Assembly (NCBI RefSeq): GCF_028640845.1
Contig: NC_080548.1
Span: 4,086,314 to 4,150,313 of the forward strand
Reading direction: 5' to 3'
Origin: Ahaetulla prasina
Lineage: Eukaryota > Chordata > Lepidosauria > Squamata > Colubridae
DNA: 64,000 nucleotides
The position numbers and the translations under genes were made by a program. A model generated the notes under the pieces. The model worked only from the letters and a program-made list of their open reading frames with translations, made no database searches and was not told the DNA's origin. Of this stretch, positions 10,973 through 20,720 are shown in pieces. How positions within the stretch are numbered: the stretch's first letter is position 1; every line of letters begins with the position of its first letter.

Positions 10973-13900
10973 TTTTTGATTTGATGGAAGATTTTGAGTT
11001 GAAAGATATATGGAGAAGGCAGAATTTTTGATGATAGAGATTATACTTATTTTCGGATAGGCATCAATCTTTTTCACGTATTGATTTTATATTAATTACC
11101 AATGACTTGCTTTCTAGGGTTAGGAAAACAAAGATATTTCCAAGGTGTTTAACTGATCATAGTCCGGTATGGATGGAGTTGCAATATGAAGGTGGAAGAA
11201 GATCATGGAGAATAAATGAAAATTTGTTTAGATATGAGGATAATGTAAATCAATGTAAAAAACAAATGAAAGAATTTTTTGATTATAATTTGGGAAAGGG
11301 AATTTCGATAGAAATGGTGTGGGACGCGAGCAAGGCCTTTATGAGAGGAAACTTGATATATATTAATAGTAGACAGAGGAGAAAACTACAAAAACAGCGT
11401 AGGGATTTAGAAGAGGAAATTCAGAGGAAACAACAATTATTGGTATATAATCCACATGATTTAAAAACTACTGAGGCGATAAAGATATTACAGAGTCAAT
11501 TTAATATGTTAATGGCAGATCAGGTGGCAACCAATATACAATATGCTAAACATAATACTTTTTGTAATGCCAATAAATCAGGGAGGTGGTTGGCTTATAT
11601 GTTAAGGAAAAGACAGAAAGCATGTACTATTGAAGAATTGAATACAAGGGTAAAGTATTTCAACAGGATAAAATTAAAAAAGCTTTCTTGGAATATTATA
11701 CAAATTTATATGCCAGAGATACAATATTGAATATGGATATTGATAAATATTTGAAAGAATATAAGGTTAAAGGTTTAACTAATGAACAAAGGGAAGAGTT
11801 GAATCGGCCTATAACTTCTGAGGAAATTATTTGGGTAATAAAGCAATTAAAAATAGGGAAATCCCAGCACAGATGGACTTACAGCAATATATTATAAAAG
11901 TTACAGGATGAGATAGTTGGTCCACTTATGGAGTTATTTAATCAGATATTGAGGGAGGAGGAGTACCACCATCATGGAGGACTACTTTTATTTCATTGAT
12001 ACCAAAAGAGGATCAGGATTGTACTAAGCCTGGGAATTATAGACCAATTTCACTCTTGAATAATGATTATAAGATTTTGCAAAAATAATGGCAAATAGGT
12101 TAATGGAAATTGTACAACAAAGGATTCACACTGACCAGTCTGGTTTATAAAAGGGAGACAAATGAGGAATAACGTTAGGCAGATAGTGAATTTATTGGAA
12201 TATTTGGAAAAGAAAAATCAGATTCCGCAGCGTTTATATTCTTGGATGCAGAGAAAGCTTTTGATCGCTTGCAGTGGGAATTTTTATTTAAATTAACAGA
12301 CAAAATGCAATTTGGAAATGGTTTTATACGAATACTTAGGGCAATTTATGGAGAGCAAACAGCTCAGATAATAATTAATGGTAGTTTGACAGATAGTTTT
12401 AAAATTGCGAAAGGAACAAGGCAGGGTGTCCTTTATCACCTTTATTGTTTATTTTATCTTTGGAACCTTTATTGGATAAGATAAGAGAGTTAAGGAGATA
12501 GAGGGTATTAGAATTAGAAGATATGAATATAAAGTCAGAGCATTTGCAGATGATTTGGTTGTTATGTTGACTCAGCCTATAAATTCAGTGTATATTTGTT
12601 GGAAGTAATTAATCTATATGGAAGGGTCTCAGGGTTTAAAGTGAATCAAAATAAAACAAAAGTGTTAACCAAAAATATGATTAAGAACCAGAAAGAAAAA
12701 CTAGAGGAAATAACAGGATTTGAAATTGTAAAAAAGGTTAAATATTTAGGAGTCTTTCTTACTTCATCAAATGGAAAATTGTATAAGAATAATTATGATG
12801 TGTTATGGAAAAAAATTCAGAAGGAAATGAATACTTGGAAAAATTACAATTATCTTTGTTAGGAGAATAGCAGCTATAAAATGAATGTTTTGCCTAAATT
12901 CTTGTTCTTGTTTCAGATGATACCAATAATTAAGAAAGATAAAAATTTGGATGAATGGCAGATTGGAATTAATAAATTTATATGGGAAGGAAAAAGCGAG
13001 AGTCAAAATGAAAATAATGCAAGATACACGGAAAGAGGAGGATTAAAATGCCTAATTTAAAATTGTATTATGAAGCAGTTGTTCTTCGGTATTAAGTGAT
13101 TGGTTTAATTTGACGGAGGAAAGGATTTTGAATATAGAAGGTTATGATTTATTATATGGTTGGCATGCATATTTATTGTATGATAAGAAAGTAGATAAAG
13201 CTTTTAAGAATCATGTGTTGAGAATTTCTCTTCATGTGTCTGGAAAAATATTATTATAAGTTAAATTACAAAATTCCTATATGGGCATGTCCTAGGCACG
13301 CAGTAGAGAATATAAATATAGAACAGGAACAAGAAATGATTACTTATAAAGATCTTTTATACAATGAGAGGGAAATTTACAACTAAAATCTTTGGATACA
13401 TTAAAAGAAGAAGGAGGAATTATACTTGGTTTCAATATGGACAGTTAAAGGCTAGATGGAAAGAAGATCAGAAAATTGGTATCATTCAAAATGAAGAAAA
13501 TTTGGTTAAACAAATTAGAAATCAAACTCAGGGGCATATAAAGAGATTGTATACTGTGTTGATAGAAATAGATTCTGAAAGAGATTTAATAAAGGATTGT
13601 ATGATAAAATGGGCACAGAATATTCAAGATCCAATAATGCTGGAAACATGGGAAAAATTTGGGTTAGAAATGTTAAATTTACGCGCAGAATTTAAGGGAA
13701 AAATTTTTATAAGATGTTTTATAGATGGCATTTAGATCCTAAGAAATTATCATGTATGTATCCAGATATGCAAGCGAAATGTTGGAGATGTAATTGTGAT
13801 GATGCTACATATTTTCATGTATGGTGGACTTGTAAGAAAATTAAGTCTTTCTGGATAAGAATCTGGTGGATTATGCAGAATGTTCTGAAGAAGAAGATAA

Positions 13901-14199
13901 AGTTCCTACCGCAATTTTTCCTTTTGGGAATAACAACGGACTGTACAGTGATTGAGACTAAGTTGATTTTGAACTTAATAACAGCAGCACGACTGTTGAT
14001 TGGACAATATTGGAAGAAAAAAGAATTACCCACAATAGAAGAATGGATATTGAAAGTTTCCAATTTGGCTGAGATGGCTAAAATCTCAGCCTTCTTGAAA
14101 GATAGTACTCAAGAAAAATATTTAAATGAATGGAAGAACTGGATTGATTATATTCAAAATAGATATCAGATTAAGAAATTTCGGATTGCTTTTGAATGA
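9561..14199 (+). pseudogene. L1 ORF2, copy B, broken and partly duplicated
   Basis: The endonuclease begins at the ATG at 9561 (TWNVNGLN, LQETHI), runs to about 10050, and is then interrupted by re-entry into ORF1. It begins again at the ATG at 10487. Beyond the duplication the frame carries SRIDFILI-type, SDHSPV-type and linker sequence (11040-11700), and the RT motifs FLDAEKAFDRLQ (12240), GTRQG (12415) and FADD (12545). A Cys knuckle (CWRCNCDDATYFH) lies near 13780-13815, with the stop at 14199. Many one-base losses shift the frame; the longest open pieces are about 160-210 codons. Confidence 0.85.
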
Positions 14200-14448
14200 A
14201 GGATGTTATTTTGATTTTAATGGAAGAAGTCAGGTTATGTGAGAGAGAAAGATTATAATTGTGTTAGATTTTAAAAATTTAATGTATGACTGTTTTGTTT
14301 AAGGAACTATACCTTGTGTTTGCTCCGGGAAGTCCGGGGGGGGGGAGGGGGGTTTAGGAGGGAGGGGGGGAGGGGGAAAAAATTTAATTGTTGTAAAACT
14401 ATTTTAATAAAAAAAAAAGAAAGTTACACCCAAAAAAAAAAAAAGAGA
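14200..14448 (+). other. 3' UTR and A-rich tail of L1 copy B
   Basis: It contains 'ctccgggaagtccgg' followed by long G runs (about 14333-14378), then 'tgtaaaactattttaat' and two A tracts separated by 'gaaagttacaccc'. Copy D has the equivalent terminus (minus strand, 36969-37095), which confirms this is the true L1 3' end. Confidence 0.8.
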
Positions 14449-14464
14449 GAGAAGGGAAGAAAGG
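14449..14464 (+). repeat. 16-bp target-site duplication, right copy, of L1 copy B
   Basis: Exact match to 7873-7888. Immediately after it the 3' UTR of copy A resumes. Confidence 0.85.
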
Positions 14465-14610
14465 ATTAAAGGGGGGAGTGGCAGTCGAGCAGCCCTGACT
14501 GAGTATAATTTGAGTATAGGACTGATTGTTGGATAAGTGATTGTATTGTACACTGGTCAAATTGTGGGAATTATTATGGAAAAATAAAAAAATTTTGCAA
14601 AAAAAAATAA
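14465..14610 (+). other. Resumed 3' end of L1 copy A
   Basis: This is the terminal part of copy A's 3' UTR. It ends with 'tgtacactggtcaaattg', an AATAAA-type signal and an A-rich tail that abuts the right 17-bp duplication at 14611-14627. Confidence 0.8.
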
Positions 14611-14627
14611 AAATCATAAGGATTGCC
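14611..14627 (+). repeat. 17-bp target-site duplication, right copy, of L1 copy A
   Basis: Exact match to 1538-1554. Snake1 sequence continues directly after it. Confidence 0.93.
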
Positions 14628-15830
14628 AGCAACAAGTTACAGTCATACAGTCATAAGTGGAAGGAGATGGGTGATGGGAACGAAGAGAAGATTAATAGTA
14701 GTGCAGATTTAGTAAATAGTTTGACAGTGTTGAGGGAATTATTTGTTTAGCAGAGTGATGGCCTTCGGGGAAAAACTGTTCTTGTGTCTAGTTGTTCTGG
14801 TGTGCAGTGCTCTATAGCATCGTTTTGAGGGTAGGAGTTGCAACAGTTTATGTCCAGGATGCGAGGTATCTGTTAGTATTTTCATGGCCCTCTTCTTGAT
14901 TCGTGCATTATACAGGTCCTCAATGGAAGGCAGGTTGATAGCAATTATTTTTTCTGCAGTTCTAATTATCCTCTGAAGTCTGTGTCTTTCTTGTTGGGTT
15001 GCAGAACCGAACCAGACAGTTATAGAGGTGCAAATGACAGACTCAATAATTCCTCTCTAGAACTGGATCAGCAGCTCCTTGGGCAGTTTGAGCTTTCTGA
15101 GTTGGCGCAGAAAGAACGTTCTTTGTTGTCCTTTCTTGATGATGTTTTTGATGTTAGCTGTCCATTTTAGATCTTGCGATATGATAGAACCTAGAAATTT
15201 GAAGGTTTCTACTGTTGATACTGTGTTGTCTATTTATTTTATTTATTTATTTATTTATTTTATCACATTTATATACCGCCCTATCTCCCAGAGGACTCAG
15301 GGCGGTTCACAGGCAAGTAAAAAGCACATATAAATACAGACTAAAATAACAGTTAAAAAACTTATTCTACATGGCCGAATTATTAAAAGCAATATAAATA
15401 ATAAAACCCATTTAAAACCAGTATAAATTTAAAATCTAATCCAGTCCTGCGCAGATGAATAAATGTGTTTTAAGCTCTCGATGGAAGGTCTAGTATTGTG
15501 AGAGGTGGAAGTATGGAAGGGTTTCTCCTAAAGTCTACTACCATTTCTACGGTTTTGAGTGTGTTAAGTTCCAGATTGTTTCAGTCGTACCACAAGGCTA
15601 GTCGTTTGACCTCTCGCCTATATGCAGATTCGTCATTGTCTCGAATGAGACCAATCACTGTTGTGTCATCTGCGAACTTCAGTAGTTTAACAGATGGATC
15701 GTTGGAGATGCAGTCATTGGTATACAGAGAGAAGAGAAGTGGGGAGAACACACAGCCTTGGGGGGGCCCTGTGCTAATTGTACAGGTATCTGATGTGATC
15801 TTGCTTAGCTTCACCTGCTGCTTCCTGTTT
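14628..15830 (-). mobile_element. Snake1-type CR1/L3 LINE, internal part (continuation of 1341-1554)
   Basis: On the minus strand this encodes the C-terminal part of an L3-like polymerase with stops: the RT motif KFADDTT near 15680, PQGCV near 15765, and tail sequence. It aligns base for base with 52975-53910. A 260-bp CR1 fragment interrupts it at 15232-15491. Similarity to the other copy ends near 15830, where a different LINE remnant begins. Confidence 0.85.
15232..15491 (-). mobile_element. CR1-type LINE 3' end, inserted in Snake1
   Basis: Read on the minus strand it ends in the terminus CCGCCCTGAGTCCTCTGGG with an AAAT-rich tail (plus strand (TTTA)n at 15232-15262). The uninterrupted Snake1 at 53565-53580 shows the empty site. 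A 4-bp repeat GTCT flanks the insertion (15228-15231 and 15488-15491). Confidence 0.75.
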
Positions 15831-15845
15831 GTAAGAAGTCCAATC

Positions 15846-16062
15846 TTTTGTATCTGTTTGTAAGATCTGTTTGTAAGAAGTCCAATCTTCTTCTCAGTAT
15901 CACAATCCTAGTGGATATGTCCCCAGATACAATGTATGTGAGGACATCAGCCGTTGTTCCACCTGAATTTTCTGCAGGACTCTAAGGAAATGAAGTCTCT
16001 GTTGAGCCTTACTAACCGTCAAGGAGGTGTTATTTTCCCAGGTGAGATCTTGACTAATGAGC
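15846..16062 (-). mobile_element. Remnant of a second L3/Rex-like LINE
   Basis: The phrases 'catcagccgttgttccacc' and 'gaagtctctgttgagcctt' match 31960-32030, where the minus strand encodes the polymerase C-terminus. The remnant is strongly decayed and its boundaries are approximate. Confidence 0.5.
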
Positions 16063-16075
16063 ACTAATAACTCTG

Positions 16076-16130
16076 TTATTCTATTCTATTCTATTCTATT
16101 CTATTCTATTCTATTCTATTCTATTCTTCT
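16076..16130. repeat. (ATTCT)n microsatellite
   Basis: About nine ATTCT units follow 'aactctgtt', which is also how several CR1 3' ends in this window pass into microsatellite tails. Confidence 0.9.
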
Positions 16131-16734
16131 GTTCTACATATGTCTTAATTAAAAAAAACTTTACTGTGAAATGGAGAGAATTCTCTGCTATTTCACCTTG
16201 GCCATTTAGGCTGCAGGGATGGTGTTGCGGTTACTTATTTCCTCCAGCTACCTCTATTAGCAGCAAACAACATCTAGAACTGGCATTAACATTCATCTAA
16301 GAATGAACCTTTTTATAATATCCCACCATCATCAAAATGGCATGATGAGACATGATTGTCCTTATGGAAAGCAAGGATGTAGAGCCCTGCATACCCTTGA
16401 TGACCAAAGCAGGTGGGCAGATGAAATCTGACAGGGTGTTGCCTGATGTATCTCACAGCTATGCCTTGAAGACCTTTAAAGGCAACATCAAGTATTTTGA
16501 AGTCAATCAGGAAGATGACTGGCAACCTAAGCAGTGACTAGGAGTAGGTGTAATTCTCCATTATCAGGGTTATCCAACAATCATTTCACCACTGCATTTT
16601 ATACCAGCTGCAGATTTTGGATTATCTTCAAAGGCAGCCCCACTTACGGTACACAAAAATAATTAAAAGATCTAGAGGTTAGGACATGAGTTAACACCTC
16701 TAGGGCATCAACAGAACTGAAAGAAAGTGAGCTA
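16131..16734. other. Unassigned DNA
   Basis: No recognised gene or repeat. Overlapping short frames on both strands (about 16310-16540) show no domain. Confidence 0.35.
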
Positions 16735-17056
16735 TAACTGTTTTTTCACACTACAACCATTGCAGTATCCCCAACGTCACGTGATCAAAATTCAGATACT
16801 TGGCAACTGGCAGGTACTTATGATGGCTGCAGCGTCCCTGGGTCATGTGACCATCTTTTGTAACCTTCTGACAAGTAAAGTCAATGGGGAAGCCAGATTC
16901 ACTTAACAACCATGTTAATAGCTTAACACCTGCGGTGATTCACTTAATAACTGTAGCAAGAAAGGTCATAAAATGGGGGGGAACTCACTTAACAAATGAC
17001 TCACTTAGCAACAGAAATGTTGGGCTCAATTGTGGTCACAAACCGAGGACTATCTG
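16735..17056. mobile_element. Copy of the 'ACAGGTAGTCC' MITE family, one end missing
   Basis: It shares 'gaagccagattcacttaac' and 'gatcaaaattcagat' with 414-1316 and ends in 'aaccgaggactatctgta', the family terminus. The other terminus is not visible. Confidence 0.65.
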
Positions 17057-17189
17057 TATCCGGGGGAAAAAACAAGAGGAAAGAGGATGACAAATGTTGC
17101 AAAGATGCATTTCCAAAGCAATAAAAAAAGAAATTTTGCTTGAGGCTGGACGATGGGGGTGGAGTATGAAAATGCTCGTGAATATAAAA

Positions 17190-17510
17190 GAGAATCAGAA
17201 TAGAGCTGGAAGGAACCTTGGAGGTCTTCTAGTCCAGCCCCCTGCTTAAGCAGGAGACCCTTTACCATTTCCGACAGATGGTTGTTCAACCTCTTCTTAA
17301 AAGCCTCCAGTTATCAGCGTTCCAGAAAACCCCTCCTGCAGAAAAGACTCCGAAGCCATACTAGGCCGAAGGCTTCCACACCCTGACACACAACTTCTGA
17401 AGGCAAGCCATTTTACTGGTTAATTGTTCTTACTGTCAGAAAATGCCTTTTTAGTTCTAGTTTCGATCTCTTTTTAATAAACTTTAATCTACTGCTTCTT
17501 GGAAAGAGGA
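17190..17510 (-). mobile_element. CR1 LINE 3' end
   Basis: On the minus strand the last bases are the CR1 signature for 'ctagaagacctccaaggttcc'. Upstream is the decayed C-terminal coding end, with the phrases 'tggttaattgttcttactgtc' and 'acttctgaaggcaagcc'. The same block occurs at 24418-24870 and 57705-59045. Confidence 0.75.
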
Positions 17511-17879
17511 AGGAGAAGCAAAGTCATACATGTACAATTATGTTACTAGCACCAATCTAAATAAAAGCCATTTTTAGGAATTGCAGTTTTCCAGGGAATC
17601 TATTTCCTAATCTGGTCTGCCCCATAATGGGGATGCAAGATCCATCATCAGTTATCCAGAAGAAGAAGAAATAGAAAGTTGTAGCTGTTGAGGGCTCCCA
17701 CTTGAGAAGCGCAGAATCTTCCATTTGCCATCTGGAAGGCTGAGATGAGAGATGTTAATTCCATATAGAGAAATATAAAATAGGGCACAATACAAGTTTG
17801 GGGGATTCATGTGTTCATGGTCAGGGCTCTAATTCACTGCAAGACAAATGTCACAATGGCTTGGAAAAGAAGATTCTTG

Positions 17880-18120
17880 GGGCTAATAAGTTAAACATCA
17901 AAGCAGCTGAACTGTTGTATCTCCTTCCCCTCCCTGCAGGTGCTACAGGAGACATTTTCTTGGACTTTATGACTGATTTGGCACATATCAAAGTTCTGGA
18001 TGCCATTTTGGTAGTAGCTGTTGACCTTTTCTCTAAGATGGGAATTTTATCCCCTGCTGAGGCCTTCTCTCCATCCCTTCCCTCTGCTGAGACAGACCCA
18101 TGCTTAGACACAATCTTTTC
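17880..18120 (+). pseudogene. Ty3/Gypsy integrase fragment
   Basis: One plus frame reads LLYLLPLPAGATGDIFLDF followed by ILVVAVDLFSKMG and then LPSAET. This matches the start of the Gypsy integrase catalytic core: the 'PLP..P..DI..DFI.DLP' lead-in with the first catalytic Asp, then 'DAILVVVDRFSKMA' and 'PSAEETA'. The second catalytic Asp region is not recognisable. The frame is open from about 17798 to 18325, but only this segment has homology that I recognise. No LTR pair is visible around it, so it is a relic or a truncated insertion. Confidence 0.65.
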
Positions 18121-18210
18121 CTGGCCTGCCCAATTACCTCATTTTGAACCAAGGCTCATGGTTCACAGCTTATTTTTTGGAAGGCCATCTTGCCTGAGTG
18201 TTAACATTTG

Positions 18211-18660
18211 TGTCACGTCCCAGATATTTCTACAGGGATGCTGGCATTTGGTGGGAGGAAGAGGGGAGGAATGGAGTGATCTGTATATGAAGTTTCTGTT
18301 TCTGTTTCCTGCATTACTGTGCTAATCTCTCTATGAAGTTTCAGTTTCTGTTTTCCTGCAATGATGTAATGTGGGAAGGGTTTGGTTAGCATTGCTTTAA
18401 ATAGCTGGTTTTAAGTGAGAAGCTTCAGTTCTTGCCTAGATCTCTTCTTATCACAGAGAGAGAGCCGCCCGTCTGACACCTGCCCAGCCTCCTCCCACCG
18501 GGCTTCTCTTCCTTTTCACCAGAAGCACTTGCAAGCAACAAGACATCTGTTATTTTTGGGGAGACTGCGGGATTGCCCCCATCTGGTCTTCAGTACCTGG
18601 CTCGTCGGCCTCCGGATGTCAGATTCCCACCACCCAGCACCAGTTCAGAGGTTCCTTCCC
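18211..18660 (+). other. Possible LTR-like segment downstream of the integrase relic
   Basis: The stretch begins near TGTCACGTCCCAGATATTTC. It holds a direct repeat of about 45 bp (18288-18333 and 18334-18370, both starting 'atgaagttt') and a TATA-like 'tttaaatagc' near 18395. I could not define both ends or a target duplication, so the LTR reading is tentative. Confidence 0.25.
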
Positions 18661-18671
18661 CCCCCTCCCAT

Positions 18672-19022
18672 GGACAGAGAGGGAGGGAGGGAGGGAGGGA
18701 AAGAGAGAGAGAAAGGGGGGAGGGAAAGAGAGACAAGAGACACAGGGGGGATAGAAAGAAAGACAAGAGAGAGAGGGAGAGAGAGAGAGAGAGACCAGAG
18801 ACACAGAGAGAGGGGGGAAAGAGAGAGACAAGACACATATATATAGAGAGAGAAAGAGATGAGGGAGAGATGAGGGAGAGAGGGAGAGATGAGAAAGAGA
18901 GAGAGGGAGAAAGAAAGAGAAAGATGAGAGAGAAATGAGAGAAAAAGAGAGAGGAGATGACAAAGAGAGAGGGAGAAAAAGAGAGGAGAGGGAGAGAGGG
19001 AGAAAAGAGAGAGAGAGAGATA
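18672..19022 (+). repeat. GA-rich low-complexity tract
   Basis: Almost pure purine on the plus strand, mixing GA, GGGA and GAAA units. Long frames on both strands here translate only low-complexity repeats. Confidence 0.9.
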
Positions 19023-19059
19023 CCTGTTTAAAAGAAAATAGAAAAATGACTCTTTGAGT

Positions 19060-19370
19060 GTTTAAGGTTGCAGACCCCTGAGTTAGACAAACACTATGGT
19101 CATTAAGTGAACCTTGTGATCATTAAGTGAACACTGTGGTTGTTAAACAAGTCCATTTTCCACAATGGGCATTGTTGGAAACTGGCAAAAAACATAGAAA
19201 ACCTCAGTCGTATGATGTTGTAACTGGTCATAAGTGTGTGTGTGTGTGTGTGTGTGTGTGCGCATGGCTGTCAAAACTCCAAAAACAAGTCAAGTAGCTC
19301 TGGGGAGGTCAGTCATAAATTTGAACACTTGCTAAGCAACCGGCCATTAAGCGAGGACCACTTGTATTTG
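19060..19370. mobile_element. Decayed copy of the 'ACAGGTAGTCC' MITE family with (GT)n
   Basis: It contains repeated 'cattaagtgaac', 'gtaactggtcataagtg' and an end-like 'aagcgaggaccacttgtat', plus an internal (TG)n run at 19235-19262. Divergence is high. Confidence 0.45.
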
Positions 19371-19479
19371 GTTTGCTTTAAGGGTTCAGAGCTGTATGGA
19401 ATCTGGTTTCTTATGACCCTCTGGGGGATTGCAAAAGGTCCGGATGCAGGAATTCTTGTAGGGGGAACTAGGATCATGA

Positions 19480-19640
19480 CCACCTAGCCATGCCCATCTA
19501 GTCACATGACCACCTAGCAACACCACCCAGTCACATGACCACCAAGCCTTGCCCACCCAGTCACATGACCACCAAGCCACGCCCACCAAACAAGCCACTC
19601 CCAAAGAACCACTAGTAAAAAATTTTGAATAACACCACTG
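19480..19640. repeat. Minisatellite-bearing right end of a hAT-like element
   Basis: About three diverged units of roughly 30 bp contain CAGTCACATGACCACCAAGCC-like sequence, followed by 'ttttgaataacaccactg'. The same arrangement lies at 36670-36767 and 49385-49452, where the latter is a proven hAT-type end. Confidence 0.65.
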
Positions 19641-19659
19641 ATGGTGAGCCTCCATAATG

Positions 19660-20549
19660 CAGATGCGCTGGAATCCGCAACTACAACCGTTTCATGACAG
19701 CCCTGAGATGGAAATTTGAGGACCCTTTATCTGACCGCAAGACTCGAGACTGCATAAGGCACATCAGACAGGGATGCTGTCCAGTCACCGAGTACATCAA
19801 AGAGTTTCGTGCTCTGACTTGCCATGTAGATTAGCCAGAGGAAATATTGAGAGTTGGGTCAAAGATGGCTTAAACAATGACCCATAAAACGCAGAGGTGA
19901 AATCTGAACTGGTTTACTACCGGTTCGCTGGCTGCACATGCGCACTGTGCATGAGCATGCACAGTGTGCACCATGCACCAAATGCAAGGGGGGTGTGTGC
20001 ATGCACAGTGTACCCCAAAAGGAGGCATGGGGTAAGTAGAACTGCGCACAGGAGGGTGATCAGCTACTTTTAAAAGCATTTTTGAACAACCTATTCGGCC
20101 AAATAGGTTGTAAAAAAATGCTTTTAAAAGTAAAAAAAAGGCTCTGATGATCAGGTGACTCAGTTGTGATCGTCAGAGCATTTTTTTTACCTTTTAAAAG
20201 CATTTTTTAAAAGAAGCGGCAAGCAGGGAAGCGGGCAACTGGGCATTGAGTGGGCATGGGTGGAGGGGCCAGGGATTTTTGCTACCGGTTCTCCAAACCA
20301 CCCGCCATCATCACTACCGGATCGGCCAATCCAGTGCAAACAGGGAGCATTTCACCCCTGGTATAATGCCTGCATTGCCTGTGGAGCCCCTGTCCGCTTA
20401 CACAGCTGGTGTGTCTTGGCTGAGGAAGCGGAAATCGACCAAGCTCAAAATCAGTACTGCACAAACCACTCCTGGAAGAGATCCCTGCTGGAGGGGAGAA
20501 CAGAGGAAACCAAACCTTGCTCTGCCTTGCCGCATTCAGCTGCCTGCTT
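19660..20549 (+). pseudogene. Gypsy gag fragment, split by a MITE
   Basis: A frame reads FMTALRWKFEDPLSDRKTR and then IRHIRQGCCPVTEYIKEF, the core of Gypsy-type capsid proteins. After the MITE at 19892-20360 the frame resumes with ACIACGAPVRLHSW and AEEAEIDQAQNQY, the downstream part of the same domain. Gag would form the intracellular particle of the retrotransposon. The frame is interrupted and has no start codon or nucleocapsid zinc knuckle that I can see. Confidence 0.75.
19892..20360. mobile_element. hAT-like MITE inside Gypsy gag
   Basis: Ends are CAGAGGTGAAATCTGAAC and, inverted, CAGGGGTGAAATGCTCCC. The middle forms a long hairpin (20066-20131) with arms ACTTTTAAAAGCATTTTT. No clear 8-bp target duplication remains (ATAAAACG and GTATAATG). 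Confidence 0.7.
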
Positions 20550-20720
20550 CAGTGGTGAGTTGCTCCCGGTTCGCTCCGGTTCTGGAGAGCTGGCTGGCTG
20601 GCCACACCCCCGAACTGGTACCTCGATCATCAGGGTTTTGTTTGTTTTTTTACTTTTAAAAGCATCTTTTCTTCAGCCAAGAAAAAGGCTTTTAAAAGTA
20701 AAAACCCCTCTGATGATCGT
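20550..20720. mobile_element. hAT-like MITE fragment with central hairpin
   Basis: It begins CAGTGGTGAGTTGCTCCCGG, like 50491-50711, and contains the hairpin ACTTTTAAAAGC...GCTTTTAAAAGT (20652-20699). The right terminus is absent. Confidence 0.6.

Larger units (their letters stand above)
7889..14448 (+). mobile_element. Full-length L1 LINE, copy B, nested in the 3' UTR of copy A
   Basis: The 5' UTR (7889-8503) differs from copy A but resembles copy C: it shares 'ctctgggtgaaagag' and a purine-start leader ending at the ORF1 ATG. ORF1, ORF2 and a G-rich 3' UTR with an A-rich tail (about 14405-14448) follow. The body contains a 0.94-kb tandem duplication across the ORF1/ORF2 boundary, making this copy longer than expected. 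Both ORFs are broken. Confidence 0.9.
1555..14610 (+). mobile_element. Full-length L1 LINE, copy A, interrupted by L1 copy B at 7889-14448
   Basis: The order is 5' UTR (1555-2485, with two tandem ~310-bp monomers), ORF1, ORF2, then a purine-rich 3' UTR that is split by copy B and resumes at 14465-14610. It ends with AATAAA-like sequence and an A-rich tail. The element is flanked by a 17-bp duplication, so both true ends are present. Without copy B it is about 6.5 kb, normal for a full-length L1. ORF1 carries an early stop and ORF2 has many one-base breaks, so as given it is not an autonomous element. Confidence 0.9.

Noticed and set aside
16313..16537. Overlapping sense/antisense frames of 61-70 codons
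   Set aside because: No domain or conservation that I can judge; length is expected by chance.
17798..18325. A possible host gene of 175 codons
   Set aside because: Only the integrase-like segment is recognisable; the remainder shows no domain or splice structure.
18590..18963. Several overlapping frames of 60-120 codons
   Set aside because: Low-complexity GA tract read in different frames.
19480..19640. Short direct repeats that could suggest a CRISPR-like array
   Set aside because: Units adjoin without spacers, the genome is eukaryotic, and the same units mark hAT-like ends elsewhere.
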